Origin: Telopea speciosissima
Lineage: Eukaryota; Streptophyta; Magnoliopsida; Proteales; Proteaceae
Length of the DNA stretch: 64,000 nt
Assembly: GCF_018873765.1 (NCBI RefSeq)
Contig: NW_025317353.1
Location: 310,001 to 374,000 of the forward strand
Direction: 5' to 3'
A program made the translations under genes and the position numbers. Numbering within the stretch: position 1 is the first letter of the stretch; each line of letters begins with the position of its first letter. Of this stretch, positions 32,321 through 43,550 are shown in pieces. The notes under the pieces are model-generated. The model had not been told where the DNA came from. It was given only the letters and a program-made list of their open reading frames with translations, and ran no database searches.

Positions 32321-32740
32321 AATTGATTAAAGTACTTGGGAGGTACCTCAAATTTCTTATTTTCTGATTTTTTTTTATTGAATTTTTAACAGGCCCAAGC
32401 CTAACCCTAAAGGTCTGGCTCCAGCTGGTGCACTGCACCTTATTCAACCAATCGAAGCTCAAACCTGCAACCCTACACTTCCAAAAAATTTTGAGACTGA
32501 GAAGCCATCATCATTGTCGTCAAAACGCTGAGGTTTTCTTGTTGAGGTTCTCTACTTCACTCGGACCTGCATCACTAGCAACTGCCATTTTCATTTCATT
32601 CAAGACTGCTTCACTGTAATTCGAACTCATCACTATTTTCTTATTTGTTTTTTTTTTTTTGGTATTCTTTAAATTTCCCTCTTGACGCTTGGCACCTCAT
32701 TACCAGTGCTCAAATTTGCTCTTATCATACAAGACATAAC
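32321..32740. other. Left inverted-repeat stub and unassigned sequence
   Basis: Positions 32322-32356 are the first ~35 bp of the ARF-module left end (GATTAAAGTACTTGGGAGG), then broken. A second H-like piece (CCCAAGCCTAACCCTAAAGG) follows at 32393, and then a stretch (GCTTGGCACCTCATTACC) related to 62160-62225. No gene seen. Confidence 0.45.
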
Positions 32741-33240
32741 TATGGTATCTGGTTTTGTTTCATGATGATCATCCTCGTTTACAGGAGGGCATATTAACCC
32801 AGTAGTGACATTTGGGCTTTTCTTAGTCCGTAAGTTGTCACTAATCCATGCTGTGATGTATATCGTGGCAGAATGCTTGGGTGTGTGGTGTAGGGCTAGT
32901 AAGGGCCTTCCAATAGTCTTACTGTGTGCAGTATGATGGTGGGGCGAATGAGATCGCCCATGGCTACAGGAAAGGTGTGGGTTTGGCAGCTGAAATTATT
33001 GGTACCTTCGTCCTTGTCTACACTGTTTTCTTTGCTACTGATTCCATGAGAAGTGCCAGAGACTCTCATGTCCAAGTAAGTTCACCTGTTTTACTTGGAA
33101 AATAGAGTATTAGAAGTGATATAGAAATCATTCTCAATTCTCTTGTTAACCCACATGGAAAACGTTCTAATTGAGAATTTTTGCTTGGGATTTACAGGTA
33201 TTTGCACTACTTCCAATTGGGTTTGCAGTTTTGTTCCCCC
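32741..33240 (+). pseudogene. PIP: PIP aquaporin fragment, unit 6b
   Basis: The exon 1 helix fragment CATGATGATCATCCTCGTTTAC runs straight into AGGAGGGCATATTAACCC. The exon 1 end and the whole intron were removed at a GTTTAC/GTAC microhomology. Exon 2 (32787-33075) has NPA changed to NPV (AACCCAGTAGTG), a missing stretch around GVGLVKAF, and a TAG in the QKSYY region (CCAATAGTC). Exon 3 starts at about 33199 (LPIGFAV) and ends in the C run. Confidence 0.8.
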
Positions 33241-33450
33241 CCTTGGTGGTTGGGACAACCAGGTTTTTTGATCGCCGCCACTATTGAATTTCTTCCTTCT
33301 TCTTTTCTCTTCTTTATTTTTTAGTCATTCCCTCACAAAGCTCATTCTAATGTGTGCTATTTTAAAGTAAAGATCGTAATCTACTGCCACTAGTATTTCT
33401 ATGTTTTGCATACTGGTTTAGATTGTTTTCTGATGTTTTGCTTGATACAG

Positions 33451-33610
33451 GTTGTTCAACCTCCTACAAATTCGGTTTCGGTCCCGAGGGTTTTTTTAAA
33501 GTTTTTAACAGGCAAGCCCAACCCTAAAGGTCCGGCTCCACCTGGTACACTTCACCTTATTCAGGCAGTCAATGCTCAAACCTGCAGCCATGCACAGCAA
33601 AAAAATTTCA
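33451..33610 (+). pseudogene. Hybrid RAE1 exon / segment H, copy 5
   Basis: The frame is open from the RAE1 start through KPNPKGPAPPGTLHLIQAV and on into segment G, the longest clean hybrid frame (to 33786). It has the shared 13-bp deletion. Confidence 0.6.
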
Positions 33611-33954
33611 GATGGAGATGGTGTTTCCAATTGGAATTTGAACTGGGCAGGTGCAGAGGAGGAACTTTAGGAATATTATTTGATGGCAGTATTCCGTTCA
33701 AGCTGAAGGTGAACTTTCATGGATTTAAGACCAGCATTGCGTTTCGAAGCTCAATGTTAGGAGATGAAAAAACAACATGTGCATAATTGAGTGTAGCAGA
33801 GATAATGATCTTTAGATGGATGATTGAGCAAGAATGGGAATGATAGTGCTTAAATCCAAGCTTAAGCTTACCTGTTGTTCCCGTGTTAGATACTATTATT
33901 ATGATTGGCAATGTGAATTAGATAATTTTCGACATGCTTCAACATGGTTTACCA
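33611..33954 (+). repeat. Array segment G, copy 6
   Basis: As above, but shortened. It jumps at ACCATGGATG to the ARF-module interior at 33958, so the left inverted repeat is deleted. Confidence 0.55.
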
Positions 33955-35450
33955 TGGATGAAATCGATTAAGTCACGGTTTGGAGAAAACGAAGGACACA
34001 ATCCATTGAGCTGAAGCATCCTCAGTTCCTTTATGGGAGAAGTCCCCGGATTCAGGTGGGGAATTGATGTCTCCCGGAGCTGACTCACATCGGAATCGGT
34101 GTTATCCCAAGACCACTTTGAGGGAGAAAAACAGATTGTAATGGTGGGAACAAGTGAGTGATTCTCCATTTCTTTTATATGTGAGCTGTTTTTTTTTTTT
34201 GTTTCTCATTTCTGGAATCAAACTCTTTTTTTCTTCCTCGATCTTTCTTCCTATCTGACATGAATTTTTTTTCCCTATAGATTTTCCTGTTTGAAATTTT
34301 ACAGCTAGAAGCATCGACGAACCAGGAATTAAATCAGCAAATTCTTATGTTTAATCTTCCTTCGAAGATCCTTTATCGTGTTATACACATTGACTTGCTG
34401 GCATTTCTCTTTGTAAATTCCCCTCTCTTTCTCTCTTTGGGTGTTTTGTATTTTTGTTGATTTCTACTATTTGCAGGCTGAACAAGAAACAAATGAAGTT
34501 TATGCACAAATTATCTTACAACCTGAAGCAGATGTAAGACTTACTTTTCAAATTTCAACCCTTTCAATTGTGAAGTTGCAAGTGGAGAAAATTTAATTTA
34601 AAGTTTTCTGACATAATTTGTACAGCAAAGTGAGCCCAGGAGTCCTGATCCAAGCATTCCTGAACCTCTGCGACCTACCGTTCACTCTTTCTGCAAGATT
34701 TTAACTGCATTTGATACAAGTACTCATGGCGGCTTCTCTGTTCTTCGGAAACTTGCTAACGAATGCCTTCCTCCATTGGTATTTCTCATTCTATTTTGTT
34801 GTTTCTTTGTACTTCACTTTCTTTAGTGGTTTTTTTTCTTGGAGGATATGAACCAGTCAACTCCAACCCAGGAATTGACTGCAAAGGATCTTCATGGTTA
34901 TGAGTGGCGATTTAAGCACATCTTCAGAGGTACCTGCAGTTTTGTTTTTCTGTTTTCTTTTATGCAAAAATTTCATTTTGGTTGGTTGTAGTTATTGATT
35001 TCCAAGTTATTTCTGATACATTGTCAAACAAATCAAAGCTAAACTTTCCATTCCACATAGTATTAGACATGTTGGTATGCGGACATGTAAATGACTGAGG
35101 AGTCCTACCTCTTTCAAATTGAATATACCAGGTCAACCCCGCAGGCATTTGCTTACAACGGGATGGACTACGTTTGTCACTTCTAAGAGATTGGTTGGAG
35201 GGTATGCTTTTGTTTTCCTGAGGTATTTGAGCAGAGGGCTTTAATATGATCACATCTTCTCTCCGCTTTCTGATTTTCAGGATTTTGAGTAGTTATACTT
35301 CGTATTTTACTGACTGATTATGTAGGGGGAGAAGGCAGAATTAAGTACATGTTGGAGTTAGGCGTCTTGGTCGTCAACCAAGTACCATGCCATCGTCTGT
35401 GATGTCAAGCCAAAGCATGCACCTCTGGTTTTTCTGTCAAATAAACGTTA
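33955..35450 (+). pseudogene. ARF: ARF fragment, unit 6
   Basis: Interior leader 33958-34165, then exons a 34305-34400 (LEASTNQELNQQI), b 34477-34533 (AEQETNEVYAQI), c 34626-34778 ([14 protein letters not shown], then a [18 protein letters not shown]-type B3 start), d 34845-34929 ([15 protein letters not shown], matching the family exactly), e 35132-35222 ([17 protein letters not shown]) and f from 35326 (shifted frame). Exons b and d keep normal GT donors. The c to d B3 stretch is the best conserved. It lacks protein N and C termini. Confidence 0.85.
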
Positions 35451-35689
35451 GAGGGATGTTCTGCTTACTGTTTTGTTGTTACTATATCCCTATTTGAAGA
35501 TCTCTATGGCCTTCCTTTACTCTCAACATGTCATGGAGAAGAGAGGGGTTAGTTTGTTGGTTGCAGTCCTGATATGCACCACCATTCCAAGTTGCAGAGT
35601 GAGGGAGGGAAAGAAAGAATGCCAGTGAGATCTATTCGTAATAGAGGGGTGGAAGCACAGAGGGTAGAGATGGGAGTGGGTGAAATGTT
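35451..35689. other. Module interior after ARF exons
   Basis: Corresponds to 3251-3454, 8491-8708 and 14131-14342. No further ARF exon: after MHLW the expected LATASHAV block is not readable. No other gene seen. Confidence 0.45.
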
Positions 35690-35812
35690 AAAAAGGAAAA
35701 TTTGGGAAAATATTCACTTTGGGCAAAGAACCCCAAACATCCCTTTTAAAACTTGAGGTATCTCATAGGTACTTTAATCAAATATTGGGCACCTTACATG
35801 TAATTTACCCTT
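35690..35812. repeat. Right terminal inverted repeat, unit 6
   Basis: Ends GTAATTTACCC. A short deletion (GGGGTAGGACTAAGCTCAC region) has occurred inside. Confidence 0.55.
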
Positions 35813-36368
35813 ACTTTTATGGATGATTTGTATACATCACTTCTAGTTGCAACAGCAGCTAAATGTTGCATATGGCCGGGAAGAAGAAAGGAGCACAGTG
35901 GGGGAAAGGGGCAGGTTAAAAAAAGGAAAAATCAGAATTGTAAAAAAAGAGAGAAAGTTTGATGTTCTCAGGTGACATAGTACATTCCTGTCAAACTTTT
36001 TCTTACAGAAACATTTCTTTTTATTAGCAGCACTTGAGGAGAGCAGCAGAGGCGGACACGGTAGTTTCAAAATCATGCTTCTCAACAGTAAAAATAAGGT
36101 CCTCCAGTATTTGTGCACTGCTGTTGAGAAGTAGGTAAAATAGTTTAAAAAAAGGGGGGTTTTTTGGGGGACTATTTTACCCCTTTTTCCGTACTGATAC
36201 GTTAGTTTCAAAATCATGCTTCTCAACAATTATCACTTCGTTTTATATTTGACTAGTATAATCTGAGGTTTTCATTTGAACAACAATGTCTAATTTTGCA
36301 TTTGCAGAGGATCTCTCCATTTTTGTCTAACTTTTTCCCTTTCTTGAATCTTGAGTATTAATCTTGAA
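35813..36368 (+). repeat. Array segment S2, copy 5
   Basis: As 3594-4110, with the direct repeat near 36059 and 36207. No gene seen. Confidence 0.55.
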
Positions 36369-36444
36369 GCTTATTGAATGCCACCAGTATTTTGATGCTT
36401 TGCTTACTCGTTTTGGTTGTTTTCTGATGTTTTGCTTGATACAG

Positions 36445-36523
36445 GTTGTTCAAGCTCCGACAAATTCGGTTACGAGCCTTAGCTGACGGAAATTACCTCG
36501 TCACTACTTGTTTGGACAAGCAG
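36445..36523 (+). pseudogene. RAE1: RAE1 WD40 exon, copy 13 (internal deletion)
   Basis: About eight bases (the TTTCAGTC-like core) are missing, so LSFSP is lost. Ends LDKQ like 1788 and 24692. Confidence 0.7.
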
Positions 36524-37060
36524 GTTGTTTGAACGCCGCCACAACTGAATTTCTTCCTCCTTTCTGTTCTTTATTTTTAGTCATTCCCTTGCAGTGCTCA
36601 TTCTAATTTGTGCTAATTTGAAGTGAAGATCGTAATTTATTCTTTTCACATTTCCTTTTTATGTGTGAAAATTTACTATTTCTTAGGAATTCAGGAGTTC
36701 AGGAGTTGAGGCAGTCACTCCAGTCAGTCATACATGCCCATTTGATTCCTTTCTAAGTCAGAAATGCTCTCTCCCCCTCTCCCTCTCCTCACAAATACCT
36801 CATCTAGGTGCTTTCCATGTTGAGTTACGCTACCAGCAGAGGCCACTGTCCTAATTCTTTGAACAGGTTATGTGAAATTTTTGGTTGGGTGAAGAAGTGC
36901 ACCAATAAGTAATGTTCGCCATCCAAGAACACTGGATAACTTGATTCTTCTTCATCAAGGTGCACCTCTCTCTCTCTCTCTCTAGAGAACCCATATGGGA
37001 TAAATTTTCCTTGCTTTGCTTACTTGTTTAGGTTGTTTTCTGATGTTTTACTTGATGCAG

Positions 37061-37147
37061 GTTGTTCAACCTCATACAAGTTCAATTACAAGCCTTAGTT
37101 TCAGTCTCGAGGGAAATTTCCTCATTGCTACTTCTTGGGACAACCGG
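37061..37147 (+). pseudogene. RAE1: RAE1 WD40 exon, copy 14
   Basis: Open 87-bp exon: VVQPHTSSITSLSFSL, NFLIATSWDNR. Confidence 0.75.
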
Positions 37148-37309
37148 GTTTTTTGTTCGCCGCCTCAATTGAATTTCTTCTCTTCTTTTAGCTTCCTTAT
37201 TATTGAAGCTATTCTAATTTATGCTATTTTTAAGTGAAGATCGTAATCTAATCTGTTCGCATTTCCTTCCTCCTCTTTTATCTCCTTTATCTTCATTGAG
37301 CTGCAGAGG

Positions 37310-37517
37310 CAAGCATATTAAGGACCGGTTCCATATTCGTTAGAATCAGTTTTCTTTGCCGTTGTTGAACTCATCTATGCTTTACAGTTGCAGAAGCCAA
37401 CTCCAGAGCCGCCAAGAACAATCCACCTCTGCGGAGCCTTTTGTTCTCACAACGCCTCTTTATTACTTAAATGCCCCTCCCCACGTGGGAAGCGCCTATA
37501 CTACCATTGCCGCCGCC
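37310..37517 (+). pseudogene. MetRS N-terminal fragment, unit 7
   Basis: Core PFVLTTPLYYLNAPPHVGSA; upstream leader ATATTAAGGACCGGTTCC conserved. Ends at the common junction. Confidence 0.7.
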
Positions 37518-37524
37518 ATGCACA

Positions 37525-38125
37525 ATCCGGCTCTAGTTTTGTTTCAGGATTTTCATCCTTGTTTACTGCACCGCCGGTGTCTCTGGTGGGTAATCCATTT
37601 TCTTGCTTCTTTTTCTGTTGTTTACAATTTGATTATGAACAATTGTGTGTGTGTGTACAGGATGTAATATTAACCCAGCAATGACGTTCGGGCTTTTCAT
37701 AAACCGTAAAGTGTCTCTAATCCATGTTGTGATGTGCATGATGGCACAATGCTTGGGTGCCGTGTTTTAAGTAGGGCTAGTAAAGGCCTTCCAAAAGTCT
37801 TACTATGTGCAGTATGGTGGTTGGGCGAATGAGATCACCAATGGCTACAGCAAAGGTGTGGGTTTGGCAGCTGAAATTATTGGTACCTTCGTCCTTGTCT
37901 ACATTGTTTTCTCTGCTACTGATCCCGAAAGAAGTGCCAGAGACTCCCTTGTCCCCGTAAGTTCACCTGTTTTACTTGTAATACAGAGTATTGTTAGAAG
38001 TGATATAGGAATCATTTTCAATTCTCTTGTTAACCCACATGGAAAACGTTCTAATTGAGAACTTTTGCTTGGGATTTGCAGGTATTGGCACCACTTCCAA
38101 TTGGGTTTGCAGTTTTGTTCCCCCC
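37525..38125 (+). pseudogene. PIP: PIP aquaporin fragment, unit 7
   Basis: The exon 1 tail reads CTAG in a shifted frame. Exon 2 (37661-37956) begins GATGTAATATTAACCCAGC, with a TAA near its start, NPAM for NPAV, and a TAA at GCCGTGTTTTAAG. From 37807 it is open ([35 protein letters not shown]). Exon 3 at 38082 reads [10 protein letters not shown] and then ends in the C run. Confidence 0.8.
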
Positions 38126-38239
38126 TGGTGGGTAGGACAATCAGGTTTTTTTCGCCGCCACAATTGAATTTCCCCCTTCTTCCTCTTTTCTCCTCTTTAT
38201 TTTTTAGTCATTCCCTCACAATGCTCATTCTAATTTGAG

Positions 38240-38786
38240 CTATTTTTTAGCTGATATAATCAAGAGGCTTAATTCTATTCATGTGGTAAGCTAGGTTGAT
38301 TCTAACAATGTTTTAGGCTGGAGGTCATGGGTAAGAGATTCCTTGACAATATTTGACATTTTAGAGAAACTTGGGGGATAGACAGCTGCATCAATTGCAT
38401 CATTCTTGGGTTTCCCAACTTGCACTAATGATTCGGTGGACTCCCTAGGCAAGGATGGGTTTTATTATTATTTTTATTTTTGTTATGATCCGAGTTTTCA
38501 TCGTTATTCCTATCAGAAAAGTTGCTGTTGTCAGCCTGTTTCTCTTCTTTAATAAACTCACCAGTACTTTAAAGAAACAGCCGATCACTGGTTTACTCAG
38601 TATTTTTTTTCTTATTAAAAGAATTGTATGCCATATGTTTGCCTATTCTGCTAGGTCTCATTAGCATCTCTATGTGAAATGTTATTTTCTAATGCTCTCT
38701 ATAAGCTCTGAAGCATGATGTTACTGTTTAATTCTTTCTTCTGATATTAATTCTTTGTTATAGTTCTCTTTATGTATGTCTCATTT
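38240..38786 (+). repeat. Array terminal segment T plus start of segment S0
   Basis: 38248-38460 is shared with 49270-49390 and 63360-63590 (GTTTTAGGCTGGAGGTCATG and GATTCGGTGGACTCCC landmarks). 38487-38786 repeats window positions 1-300 (ATCCGAGTTTTCATCGTTAT, and a frame reading SLFLFFNKLTSTLKK). No gene recognised. Confidence 0.6.
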
Positions 38787-39316
38787 TTTTTTTGGGTGAA
38801 TAAAAGAATTCATTGAAAAAAGGGGCCCCCAATGGTGGAAGTACAAAAGCCCACGGCTAAGAACAGTTCAGCTAGAAGCTGAAGCGGAAAAAGAGACATT
38901 TGAGAGACCCCAAGAGACAACAATAAGTCTGTTCCTTGGGGTGTCCGAACAAAAGGAGGGGGGGCAGACAGTAATTTGAAAGAGATTTCAAAGGAAATGG
39001 AGTCCCAAATCTGTTGAAAGGAACGAGAGTTGGAAGTCCATTTCCTAATATTCCGCTCCATCCAAACATGGTTTAGGGCAGCACAGAAAGCCATCTTCCC
39101 CACAGTGTCACAGATAGAGGATCCACCAAAAGCCATATAACCCCAAATCCATTCTCGAAGTTGAGAATCCTTCTAGGGGAAGGCCAGCACTTGGACAGGA
39201 TGCCTTTCCAGATGGCCTTGGAGGTAGGGTGATGATCCTTGTCTTCAATATTGCTCCAACAAAGACAGCAGGTATTGGAAACCTGGATCTGGCGAAGCTT
39301 GCGTAGGAAGACAATC

Positions 39317-39510
39317 TGTAAACAGATTTGAATTAGGTTAATACTTGGATAATCAATGTGATCACCAAGCACTTCTATTTATAATCATAATGAGTGAATA
39401 AAAAAGATTACAAAATCAATGTGGGACGAACTAAAACGAAATAATAAACACAACTAAGAAAGAAGAAAGGTCCAGAATACCCCTACAGTATTCTAGATAT
39501 ATAACTAATA
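39317..39510 (-). repeat. copia 3' LTR
   Basis: TGTAAACAGATTTGAATTAG... to ACTAATA. The terminal CA has mutated to TA. Confidence 0.9.
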
Positions 39511-39525
39511 CTCCCCCTCAAGTTG
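39511..39525 (-). other. copia polypurine tract
   Basis: The plus strand reads CTCCCCCTCAAGTTG next to the 3' LTR; on the element strand this is a G/A-rich primer for plus-strand synthesis. Confidence 0.75.
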
Positions 39526-40675
39526 GAGCATATATATCATGCGTGCCCAACTTGACTAAGATAGGATGAAACAGCTTGCTACTCAATCCCTTAGTGAACA
39601 CATCAGCTAGCTGATCAGTAGACTTCACAAAGGGAACACAAACGAGGCCAGCTTCAAGCTTCTCCTTGATGAAATGTCGGTCAACCTCCACATGTTTAGT
39701 ACGATCATGCTGGACAGAGTTATGAGCAATGCTAATGGCTGCTTTATTGTGACAATAAAGCATCATTGGAAGATGGACAGCAACACCAATATCCTGCAAT
39801 AATCCTCTAAGCCACAGAAGTTCACAAATTCCTTGTGCCATTGCGCGGAACTCGGCTTTAGCACTAGACCTCGCCACAACATTCTGCTTTTTACTCCGCC
39901 ATGTGACAAGGTTTCCACCCACAAAGGAACAGTAGCCAGAGATAGATTTCCTGTCAGGAGAACCAGCCCAATCGGCATCAGTATAGGCTTCAACCTTCAA
40001 GTGACCATTAGCAGATAGAAGAATTCCCTTTCCTGGAGCAGACTTCAAATACCTCAAAATACGACGGACCGCATCCATATGAGAGGAATATGGATCATGC
40101 ATGAACTGACTCACCAAACTCACAGCAATTGCAATGTCAGGGCGTATGTGGGAAAGGTAGATTAGTTTGCCTACTAACCGCTGATAGGCACCTTTGTCAA
40201 CTGGCCCACCCTCTTTCTCCCTAAGTTTTGTAGTAGCTTCCATAGGAGTATCTGAAGGATGACAGCCAAGTAGCCCTGTCTCAGTCAATAGATCAAGGAC
40301 ATATTTTCTTTGAGAAAGAAAGATGCCCTTTGAAGATCGAGCAACTTCTATCCCTAGAAAATATTTTAAGGGACCAAGATCTTTGACCTCAAACTCACTG
40401 CCAAGAAGAATTTTCAAATCCCTGATTGCAGCATCATCATTACCAGTGATCACAATATCATCCACATAGACTATGAGAAGAGTAACCTTGTCACCAAGTC
40501 GTTTGATAAACAAAGTGTGATCAGCATTGCTCTGCTTGTAACCTGCTGAAATCATAGCCTTATGAAATCTGCCAAACCAGGCCTTGGGTGACTGCTTCAA
40601 GCCATAAAGGGCACACTTCAATTTACAAACCTTGCCCTTAGTCCTATCATTAGAGAAACCAGGTGGAATGTCCAT
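39518..40675 (-). pseudogene. copia RT (C part) and RNase H
   Basis: Open frame of 385 codons, the longest piece of pol. RT part: KLKCALYGLKQSPKAW, then YVDDIVITGND with the catalytic YVDD, then DLGPLKYFLGIEVA. RNase H part: ADWAGSPDRKSISGYC, SKKQNVVARSSAKAEFRAMA (the usual E of AEYRA is kept) and HIGVAVHLPM-type tail through KHVEVDRHFIKEKL. It makes cDNA from the element RNA in cytoplasmic particles. A TAG just upstream separates it from the rest of RT. Confidence 0.9.
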
Positions 40676-40729
40676 ATATACCTCCTCCTCAAGCTCCCCA
40701 TAGAGAAAGGCATTTTTGACATCTAACTG

Positions 40730-41822
40730 CTAAAGATCCCACCCAAGATTTGCAGCACAAGATAATAACACCCTGACAGTGTTGAGCTTTGCCACTAGTG
40801 CAAAGGTCTCCTGATAGTCAACTCCATAAGTCTGAGTGAACCCCTTTGCAACCAAACGTGCCTTATACCTGTCCACCGAACCATCAGCCTTCTGTTTAAC
40901 TACGAAGACCCATCTACAGCCCACTGGTTTTTTCCCTGGAGGAAGAGCCACAAGATCCCACGTATTATTTTTTGTGTAGTGCTCTCATTTCTTCCAACAT
41001 TGTTGTCTTCCACTTTCCATCTGTAGATGCTTCCTGCCAATTTCTAGGAACCGAAACAGAGGAAAGAGAAGATACAAATGCACGAAAAGAGGGAAAAAGA
41101 GAGTTATACGAAACAAAATGAGATATGGGATGTAAAGTGCAAATCCTAGTACCTTTGCGAAGTGCAATAGGTAGGTCGGAAGGAGATGGATTACCAGGAG
41201 ATGTAGGATCTGTGTCTGGAGCTGGCAATTGGATGGGTACTAGTGCTATAGTGGGATGCAACTGCCCTCTTGTGGATCTTCCCCTTGTATAAGTAATCAT
41301 GTTGGAGTTGTCAATTCTCTTCTGAAATTCACCAATAGTTCTCTGGACCGGAGTCTGCTCCCCCTGAGTAGGAATATTAACAACACTATTTTCTATGGTC
41401 TCCCTCTGTAAAGGATTCCCATTAGGTGAGGGAGGAACAGCCAGAGGTTGTTGGGAAGTCTCCAAAGTAGGATGGGCAGCATCCAAGGGTGGATGGGAAG
41501 CATCCAAAAGGGGCTGGACAGCAGACGTGAATGGTAAAGAGGGCTGGGCAGCCAGAGGCTCCTCAGGTAGAGGAATCTCGAAAGCCACATCTTCACCAGC
41601 ACTCACCCTCTGAAGAGGTGGCGAAGAATAATAAGAAAGGGACTCATGGAAAAAACCATCCATGCTAACCATGGTACGGCGGGAAGGGGGATGGTAACAT
41701 TTATAGCCTCTCTGGGTTGGAGAATAACCCAAGAAAATACAACGGAGTCCCCGAGGTTCAAGTTTGCTGGGAGATTTAGTATCTCGAGCATAACACACAC
41801 AACCAAACACCTTAAGAGGCAC
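40730..41822 (-). pseudogene. copia integrase C-terminus, linker and RT start
   Basis: 41822-40965 reads LKVFGCVCYARD and RCIFLGYSPTQRGYKCYHP, the integrase C-terminal region, then a Pro/Ser-rich linker. An added A in an A run (near 40960) shifts the frame into 40951-40730, which reads KPVGCRWVFVVKQKADGSVD, RYKARLVAKGF and YQETFA, the RT fingers. That frame ends with a TAG before QLDVKNAF. Confidence 0.85.
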
Positions 41823-42014
41823 AATAAAGGAGGAATTACCAATTAAAACATCAGAGGGGCTACGGGAGTGAAGTACCCGAGACGGCAGCCTATTGATGAG
41901 ATAGGCTGCCGTGATAACCGCATCCCCTCAATATTGAGACGGGACATTCCTCGCAAACATTAATGCTCTGGCCATTTCTAACAAGTGGCGGTTTTTCCTT
42001 TCTGCCACATCATT

Positions 42015-42480
42015 CTAGGCAGGGGTATCAACACAACTAGTCTGATGAATAATTCCATAGTCAGCCAAATATTTTTGAAATTGTGATTCTTTATACTCTG
42101 TTCCATTATCACTTCTCAATATTTTGAGAGTAGCCTGGAACTGAGTTTGGACCATTTTATGAAAGTGTTGAAAGCATGAAAAAACTTGATTTTTTGTGTG
42201 CAAGAGATAAACCCATGTGTTCCTAGAATGACAATCAATGAAAGATACAAACCACCGATGGCCAGAAATAGAGGGTTTACGATTAGGGCCCCAAACATCA
42301 GAATGCACTAACTGAAAACAAGAAGAACTTCTTTTATTTGAAATAGGATAATTTGAACATGTCTGTTTGGCCAGAACACACGCCTCACAAAAAAAGTCAT
42401 CCTTAGTATGTAGGGTGACCAAACTAGGAAATAAATGTGCTAAAATTCCTAAAGGGGGGTGACCTAACCTAGAGTGCTAC
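42015..42480 (-). pseudogene. copia integrase core
   Basis: HSRLGHPPLG starts the HHCC zinc domain; its preceding W codon is TAG (42477-42479). CEACVLAKQT completes the zinc domain. The core has HSDVWGP (first D), FVSFIDCHSRNTWVYLL and LRSDNGTEYK (second D and third E region). The frame stops at TAG where family members have PAQNGVAERKNR; codons of that block are readable beyond the stop. Confidence 0.85.
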
Positions 42481-43550
42481 TGGTAGAGTTCAGAAGAGAC
42501 CATGGAGTTCTGGTGTAGTGGAGAAGGTAATGGTGGTGGAGAGAAGCGACCATCATCAAGCAGGTACAGCCCACCGTGCACTTTACCCAATCCAATCGTC
42601 TTCCCAGAGGCCAGATCCTGAAACACACAATGAGAAGGAAAGAAAGTAACTTTGCAGTTAAGATCACGAGTAATACTACTCATGGAAAGAAGGTTAGTAG
42701 TAAAATTAGGAATGTGCAAAACAGAAATTAATGGAAGAGAGGAAGTGCAGTTGATGATTCCCTTTCCAAAAATAGATGAAAGGGAACCATCAGCTACCTT
42801 GACCTTGTCCTTCCCAGAAGTAGGAGAATATCTATGAAACAAACTAGAGGAACCGGTCATATGATCTGTAGCCCCAGAATCTATGATCCAAGGATGGGAG
42901 GCTACAGAAGCACAATGACCTCCAAAAGGAATACCTGACCGGGTAAAGTGTGAACCTGAATGAGCGGAAGAATTGGCAGTAGCTGATGTAGTAGAGGCAG
43001 CAGCAACGGAAGACCTCAGCATACGTAGGAGTGCCTGTAGACCATCCTGGGATAGACCAGTGTCAGTAGTAGGGGTTGTAGTAACAGTCTCAGTCTGATG
43101 GGCCTTGGTCTTTGTCTTGGTTTTGGTCTTGGCAGCTCTTTTTGCTTCAAAGTCAGCTGGTTTCTCATGAAGTTTCCAGCACTTCTCCTTGGTGTGATAT
43201 GGTTTGTGACAGTGCTCACAAACGACAGTCCCCGTAGTAGAATCACCCAAAGAAGCAGTGCCACTAGGTATAGGAATGATGGGGGTAGCAGCCTTGAGAG
43301 CAGATCTGTCTGTAATGGGAGGATGTAACATGGCAGCCCTGCGGTTCTCCTCAGAAGAAACCAATGCATAGGAGTGTTCAAGTGTGGGAAAAGGTTGATG
43401 GCCCAACACTTGAACACCAATGGGGTCATACTCCATATTTAAACCAGCCAGAAAATCATAGACCCTGATCTTGTCCATATGTTTCTTATAAGAAGCAATG
43501 TCATCAACTGTAGAAGGGTGAAAATTAGAGAATGGTCCAACTGTTGCCAT
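42477..43550 (-). pseudogene. copia gag C part, zinc knuckle and protease
   Basis: VYDFLAGLNMEYDPIGVQVL (gag), then CEHCHKPYHTKEKCWKLH, a CCHC knuckle that binds the element RNA. WIIDSGATDHMTG is the aspartic protease active site (DSGA). SFVLHIPNF-type residues ISVLHIPNFTTNLLSM follow. The frame differs from the N-terminal gag by a shift near 43500. Confidence 0.9.

Noticed and set aside
38455-38664. 69-codon ORF MGFIIIFIFVMIRVFIV
   Set aside because: Hydrophobic reading of T-rich DNA; the frame is not kept in the copy at window start.
41395-41613. 72-codon plus-strand ORF with GWAASKGGWEASK repeats
   Set aside because: Antisense shadow of the Pro/Ser-rich linker of the copia polyprotein.
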